Source of the DNA: Rhodococcus phenolicus
GTDB taxonomy: Bacteria; Actinomycetota; Actinomycetes; Mycobacteriales; Mycobacteriaceae
Reading direction: 5' to 3'
Length of the DNA stretch: 46,910 nt
Assembly (NCBI RefSeq): GCF_001646785.1
Contig: NZ_LRRH01000073.1
Span: forward strand, 1-46,910
Of the stretch, positions 43,753 through 46,910 are shown piece by piece. The stretch's first letter is position 1. Every line of letters begins with the position of its first letter. The notes beneath the pieces are model-generated. The model searched no databases. It was not told the origin of the DNA and saw only the letters and a list, made by a program, of their open reading frames with translations. The position numbers were made by a program, and so were the translations under genes.

Positions 43753-43772
43753 CGGTACCCGCCCGGGTACCG
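43753..43772. promoter_or_regulatory. Palindrome in the divergent region of the small membrane protein and GNAT genes
   Basis: A perfect 8-bp inverted repeat CGGTACCC/GGGTACCG has a four-base GCCC centre. It lies 36 bases upstream of the small protein's start and upstream of a TAGGCT -10 candidate (43824-43829) for the GNAT gene. It could be an operator for one or both; a hairpin in the small protein's leader is the alternative. Confidence 0.4.
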
Positions 43773-43897
43773 GTTCAAACACGAACGGCGAATCGTTCGG
43801 CCGAATCGGTGGGCGACCGGCGGTAGGCTCCGATCCGGGACCCGCGCGCCGGGACAGGTCCAGGGCGCGGAAACGGGACACGGCGAAGGCGGTGACT

Positions 43898-44605
43898 GTG
43901 GAAGTGGACGTCCGTGACTCGAGGGGCCTTCCGGCATCGAAGGTCGAGGAGTTCTACGACTCGGTGCTCGCGCCGTCGTTCGTCGAATCCGAACTGGTGC
44001 CGCGCGCCGAACTGCTCGCGGACCTGGACGATCCCGGTGACGGGACCGTCGCCTCCGTGGCGCTCGACGACACCGGTGAGATCCTCGGTGGCGCCGTGGG
44101 CCAGTGGTTTCCGCAGTGCCGGGTGATGCTGACCGCGTACCTGGCGATCCGGCCGGGTCAACGCGGGGGTGGGATCGGCGGCACGATCCTGCGGGCCGTG
44201 ATCGAGGACTGGCGGCACCGCGTCGATCCGCTGCTGATCGTCGGTGAGGTCGAGGACCCGCGTCACCACACGGACATCGGATTCGGCGATCCCGAGCGGC
44301 GCTTGAAGTTCTACGCGACGGCGGGCGCGAAGATCGTTCCGGTGCCGTACTTCCAGCCGGCGATCCACGCGGGCGGTGGCCGGGTCCCGCATCTGTTCCT
44401 GATGACCTTCGCCGTCGCCGACGAGTGCCGACGCGGCGAACGCGGCATCGACGCATCGGTCGTCCGCGCCTTCCTCGAAGCGAACCTCGCCGCGAACGAG
44501 GGGAGTGTCGATCCCGACGATCCCGCGACAGCGGCGCTGCTCGACGCTCTGTCGGCGCCGAGCGTCGAGCTCGTCGAACCCGCCGCGATCCGAATCGATC
44601 GGTGA
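43898..44605 (+). CDS. GNAT-family N-acetyltransferase
   Basis: About 235 residues with a GNAT-like core: LAIRPGQRGGGIGGTILRAVI carries the acetyl-CoA pyrophosphate-binding Q/RxxGxG/A pattern (RGGGIGG). The region after it (EVEDPRHHTDIGFGDPERRLKFYATAGAK) fits the C-terminal strand and helix of the fold. The substrate is unknown. GTG 43898 is preferred because GAAGG lies eight bases upstream; GTG 43892 and 43904 are in frame. It is followed 72 bases later by the VOC gene. Confidence 0.78.
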   Translation: MEVDVRDSRGLPASKVEEFYDSVLAPSFVESELVPRAELLADLDDPGDGTVASVALDDTGEILGGAVGQWFPQCRVMLTAYLAIRPGQRGGGIGGTILRAVIEDWRHRVDPLLIVGEVEDPRHHTDIGFGDPERRLKFYATAGAKIVPVPYFQPAIHAGGGRVPHLFLMTFAVADECRRGERGIDASVVRAFLEANLAANEGSVDPDDPATAALLDALSAPSVELVEPAAIRIDR

Positions 44606-44677
44606 CGAACGCAACGGATCGTCCTACGGTGGAACGAGCCCGCACCTTCCGCGGCACACCACAAGGAGGCACGAGCC

Positions 44678-45061
44678 ATGTCCGGCAAAGTTGTGCACTT
44701 CGAGATCCCGTTCGACGACGGCGACCGCGCCCGCAGCTTCTACCGTGATGCATTCGGGTGGCGCATCGACGAGATGCCCGAGATGGACTACACGATCGTC
44801 GTCACCGGCCCGGTCGACGACACCGGAATGTCGTCCGAACCCGGATACATCGGCGGCGGCATGATGCAGCGAGGGGAAGCCGCTGCACCGGTCGTCACCA
44901 TCGACGTCGACGACATCGACGAGGCCCTGAAGAAGATCGAATCGCTCGGCGGCGAGACGGTCGCGCCCCGCTCACCGGTCGGCACGATGGGTTTCGCGGC
45001 CTACTTCAGAGACTCGGAGGGAAATCTCATGGGTCTGTGGGAGACCGCGCGCGAGAGCTGA
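44678..45061 (+). CDS. VOC-superfamily (glyoxalase/bleomycin resistance-like) protein
   Basis: A 127-residue protein with the beta-alpha-beta-beta-beta plan of vicinal oxygen chelate proteins: VVHFEIPFDDGDRARSFYRDAFGW at the start and GFAAYFRDSEGNLMGLWE at the end. The His, Glu and terminal Glu positions could bind a metal. Function within the superfamily cannot be assigned. AAGGAGG lies nine bases before ATG 44678, and TACGGT at 44625-44630 is a plausible -10. Confidence 0.88.
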   Translation: MSGKVVHFEIPFDDGDRARSFYRDAFGWRIDEMPEMDYTIVVTGPVDDTGMSSEPGYIGGGMMQRGEAAAPVVTIDVDDIDEALKKIESLGGETVAPRSPVGTMGFAAYFRDSEGNLMGLWETARES

Positions 45062-45174
45062 ATTCGTACCGGCACGACCGGGGCGGACGGCCGCACACTG
45101 CCCCGGAGACGCGTCGTGTCCGGTGAGCGGAAATGTGCATCGAGGCGCGTCTCCACCGATGGAACCATGACCGC

Positions 45175-45690
45175 ATGAGCTCCGGAATCACGTTGAGTGC
45201 CCCCGAACAGCTTCTCGCGATCGAGGAGATCAAGAGAACCTTCGCCGCGCGACTGCGGTGTATGGACAACAAGCAGTGGCACGTCTATCCCACGCTGCAC
45301 ACCGACGACGTCGTCTCCGAAACCTGGGGCGGTCTGCCGGAGGACGAGCAGCCGCGGACCGGGGACACCGCGAACCGCGTCGTGGGCAAGGACAATCTGA
45401 CTCGGGCGATCAGTGATCTGCTCGGGGGACCCACACACGTCACCACCGTCCACCATGGACACACGCCGGAGATCGAACTGATCTCGGACACGACGGCGCG
45501 CGGAATCTGGGCGATGGAGGACGAGCTGTGGTGGACGGACGGTGACCGCGAGGAACACCTGCACGGCTACGGGCACTACCACGAGGAATACCGCAAGGAG
45601 AACGGTCGCTGGCTCATCAGCTACCGGAAGCTGACTCGACTGCGGGAGGAGAAGACCCCGGGCTTCTTCGACTTTCTCCGGCGGGCGTGA
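45175..45690 (+). CDS. SnoaL/NTF2-like domain protein
   Basis: A 171-residue cone-shaped alpha+beta protein of the SnoaL-like kind: EQLLAIEEIKRTFAARLRCMDNKQWHVYPTLHTDDVVSE at the N-terminus, several His on beta strands (TTVHHGHTPEIEL), and YHEEYRKENGRWLISYRKLTRLR near the end, all typical of the family. Members act as dehydratases, isomerases or hydrolases, or as binding proteins. ATG 45175 is chosen by the family N-terminus; ATG 45133 would add 14 residues and lacks a ribosome site. Confidence 0.8.
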   Translation: MSSGITLSAPEQLLAIEEIKRTFAARLRCMDNKQWHVYPTLHTDDVVSETWGGLPEDEQPRTGDTANRVVGKDNLTRAISDLLGGPTHVTTVHHGHTPEIELISDTTARGIWAMEDELWWTDGDREEHLHGYGHYHEEYRKENGRWLISYRKLTRLREEKTPGFFDFLRRA

Positions 45691-45692
45691 CG

Positions 45693-45727
45693 ACCGGTCC
45701 GGACGCCGAAGAGGCGCCCGGACCGGT
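45693..45727. terminator. 15-bp hairpin between convergent genes
   Basis: Arms 45693-45707 and 45713-45727 pair over 15 positions with one mismatch around a GAAGA loop. It lies three bases after the SnoaL-like stop and 18 bases beyond the stop of the gene on the other strand, so it can serve both directions. Confidence 0.75.
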
Positions 45728-45745
45728 GGGGATCGTCGCGTGGTG

Positions 45746-46042
45746 TCAGGTCGTCGCGTCCGCGACGTCGCCGCGGGCGAAGAGCCGGACGAGCGCGTCA
45801 CCGGCACTCATGCAGGGGATGGACGAGGCGGTGACGTCGTGCAGGGTGGATGCCTCGGTAGGGGTGCACACGCCTCCCAGGACGTCGCCGGTCACGATGG
45901 CGCACGTGATGAGGTCGGGGCTGAACCTGCGGGTCGTCTCCCATCCCTGTTGCGACGCGAGATCGCGCACGTACGTCCATTGGGAGATCTCGGCTTCGTC
46001 GGGATGGCCGACGAACAACAGTCGCCTCTGGGTCATGGTCAC
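45746..46042 (-). CDS. Small hypothetical protein, possibly BRCT-like
   Basis: A 98-residue protein with alternating predicted strands and helices (RRLLFVGHPDEAEISQWTYVRDLASQQGW, ITCAIVTGDVLG, IPCMSAGDALVRLF). The order is compatible with a single BRCT-like domain, but no diagnostic motif proves it. The GTG start at 46042 has AGGGGG six bases upstream; ATG 46036 is in frame. Base composition upstream is less GC-rich than elsewhere in the window. It may be a local accessory gene. Confidence 0.55.
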   Translation of the reverse strand: MTMTQRRLLFVGHPDEAEISQWTYVRDLASQQGWETTRRFSPDLITCAIVTGDVLGGVCTPTEASTLHDVTASSIPCMSAGDALVRLFARGDVADATT

Positions 46043-46079
46043 TGGAAACCCCCTGCAAATCGGCGTTTGAATTCCCTAT

Positions 46080-46107
46080 CGTGTGACGCTAGCCGGTTTG
46101 TTACACG
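46080..46107. promoter_or_regulatory. Inverted repeat upstream of the 98-residue protein gene
   Basis: CGTGTGAC and GTTACACG match as inverted arms at seven of eight positions across a 12-base spacer, about 40-65 bases upstream of the minus-strand gene. TAGCGT on the minus strand inside the spacer is a possible -10, so a repressor here could block transcription. Confidence 0.35.
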
Positions 46108-46229
46108 GGAGTGATGTACGACACACCCGCTGTCTCGTCTCACAGAATCGCGGGTCCGAGCGAGTGGAGCCGGAGCGAACGCCGCCGGGCGCCGACAGCG
46201 TGCTGTTGCCGACGCCCGGCCGGGAACGC

Positions 46230-46831
46230 TCAGACGGTTGCTGGCGCGAGGTCGCGGTCGGCGGCCTCGATCTCGCGGACCAGAGGCAGAACCTTCGCGC
46301 CGCAGTACTCGACCTCCTCCTGGAAGTGCAGGAATCCGGCGAGGATGAGGTCGACCCCGTGTCGGCGGCACTCGACGATGCGGTGCGCGACCTGCTCCGG
46401 GGTTCCGATCAGCTGCGTGCGGAAGCCGTCGTTGTACTGAACGAGATCCGCGAACGTCGAATCCGCCCACATGCACTTCTTGTCGCGGTGGACGAGCCCG
46501 CCGGCTGCACGGCGTTGCGGAAACCCTCGACCGCCGGCCGGTTGGCCTTCTCCACGATCTCGCGAAGGGTGTCGCGCGCTTCCTTCTCGGTGTCGCGGGC
46601 GATGATGAACCCGTTCAGTCCGACCTTCACCTCGCGCTTGTGGGCGCGGGCAACCTCGCGCAGCTCGTCGATCTGCGTGGTGATGCCGTCGTAGTCCTTG
46701 CCGTTGCTGAAGTACCAGTCGGTGAAGTACCAGTCGGCGTACCGGCCGCCGTCGGCGATCGCTGCGGTCGAGCAGCCGCCCTGGAACAGTTCGGGATTCG
46801 AACCCTGTGCCCGGCCCGCCCTCCCAGACAC
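46230..46831 (-). pseudogene. Frameshifted SfnG-like LLM-class flavin monooxygenase (partial)
   Basis: Two overlapping frames encode consecutive parts of one protein. The upstream part reads GSNPELFQGG...YADWYF...NGKDYDGITTQIDELREVARAHKREVKVGLNGFIIARDTEKEA and continues to FRNAVQPAGSST. The downstream part resumes DKKCMWADSTFADLVQYNDGFRTQLIGTPEQ and ends LPLVREIEAADRDLAP. Both resemble dimethylsulfone monooxygenase SfnG. One missing base near 46484-46486 would join them. The N-terminal half is absent, and the last 80 bases of the window are G-rich and do not look coding. A DWYFT duplication adds to the disorder. Either decay or sequence errors at a contig end explain this. Confidence 0.75.
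46709..46738 (-). repeat. 15-bp tandem duplication inside the SfnG-like remnant
   Basis: GAAGTACCAGTCGGT at 46709-46723 is followed at once by GAAGTACCAGTCGGC. On the coding strand this duplicates five residues in frame (DWYFTDWYF). Relatives of the protein are expected to have one copy. Confidence 0.8.
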
Positions 46832-46910
46832 ATGGGATACCGCTCACCAGGACAGACCGGGAGTTGGCCACCTTCACCCGGGAGGGGAGGGTGCGCGGGA
46901 GGGGTGGGTC

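Overview
The window is one stretch of very GC-rich (about 70%) actinobacterial chromosome. Gene order from thrS through hisS follows the thrS–HIT–pgsA–patA–pimA–NUDIX–pdxS–tesB–pdxT–yebC–ruvCAB–yajC–secDF–SBP–apt–rel–PPIase–MBL–hisS order known from Mycobacterium. The accessory content (flavin monooxygenase, GAF regulator, VOC and SnoaL proteins, SfnG-like monooxygenase) points to Rhodococcus or a close relative. The taxon is inferred from synteny and protein resemblance, not from a database search.

Region 1 (1-7660): tRNA-Val(CAC) with an intrinsic terminator, a lone DUF742 protein, then a tightly coupled run of thrS, a HIT hydrolase, PIP synthase pgsA, the PIM acyltransferase patA, mannosyltransferase pimA and a membrane-anchored NUDIX protein. 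pgsA, patA and pimA together start phosphatidylinositol mannoside synthesis in the cell envelope. Region 2 (7637-13725): vitamin B6 synthase genes pdxS and pdxT flanking a TesB thioesterase, then yebC and the ruvCAB Holliday-junction operon behind a LexA/SOS box. Two separate 24-bp tandem repeats start at stop codons here. Region 3 (13860-21981): yajC-secD-secF preprotein translocase accessory operon, a peptide-binding-type lipoprotein, apt and the bifunctional stringent-response enzyme rel. Region 4 (22001-25560, minus strand): four tandem extracytoplasmic cyclophilin-like paralogues, three lipoproteins and one with a transmembrane anchor; one has lost the catalytic His-Arg pair. Region 5 (25707-28348): an MBL-fold hydrolase, hisS and a small membrane protein.

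Region 6 (28364-37459, minus strand) is the most interesting part. A four-gene operon encodes a GCS2-type carboxylate-amine ligase fused to a circularly permuted ATP-grasp domain, an AsnB-type amidotransferase that resembles the N-acetylglutaminylglutamine amidotransferase of the NAGGN osmolyte pathway, an S9 serine peptidase and an M20D amidohydrolase. This reads as a make-amidate-degrade module for an unknown small amidated peptide. Two type VII secretion substrate-like genes lie directly upstream on the same strand.

Region 7 (37523-46910): a RidA protein diverges from an SOS-boxed radical SAM protein (Rv2578c family). After a small lipoprotein, a GAF-domain regulator diverges from an NTF2-FMO fusion monooxygenase. 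There follow a nucleotidyltransferase, an overlooked 50-residue membrane protein, a GNAT protein, a VOC protein, a SnoaL-like protein, a small unknown protein, and a frameshifted SfnG-like monooxygenase at the noisy right edge. Apart from the first 427 bases, which hold the tRNA and its terminator, no stretch over 300 bases lacks a gene. Bases 1-130 and 46832-46910 show no convincing feature.
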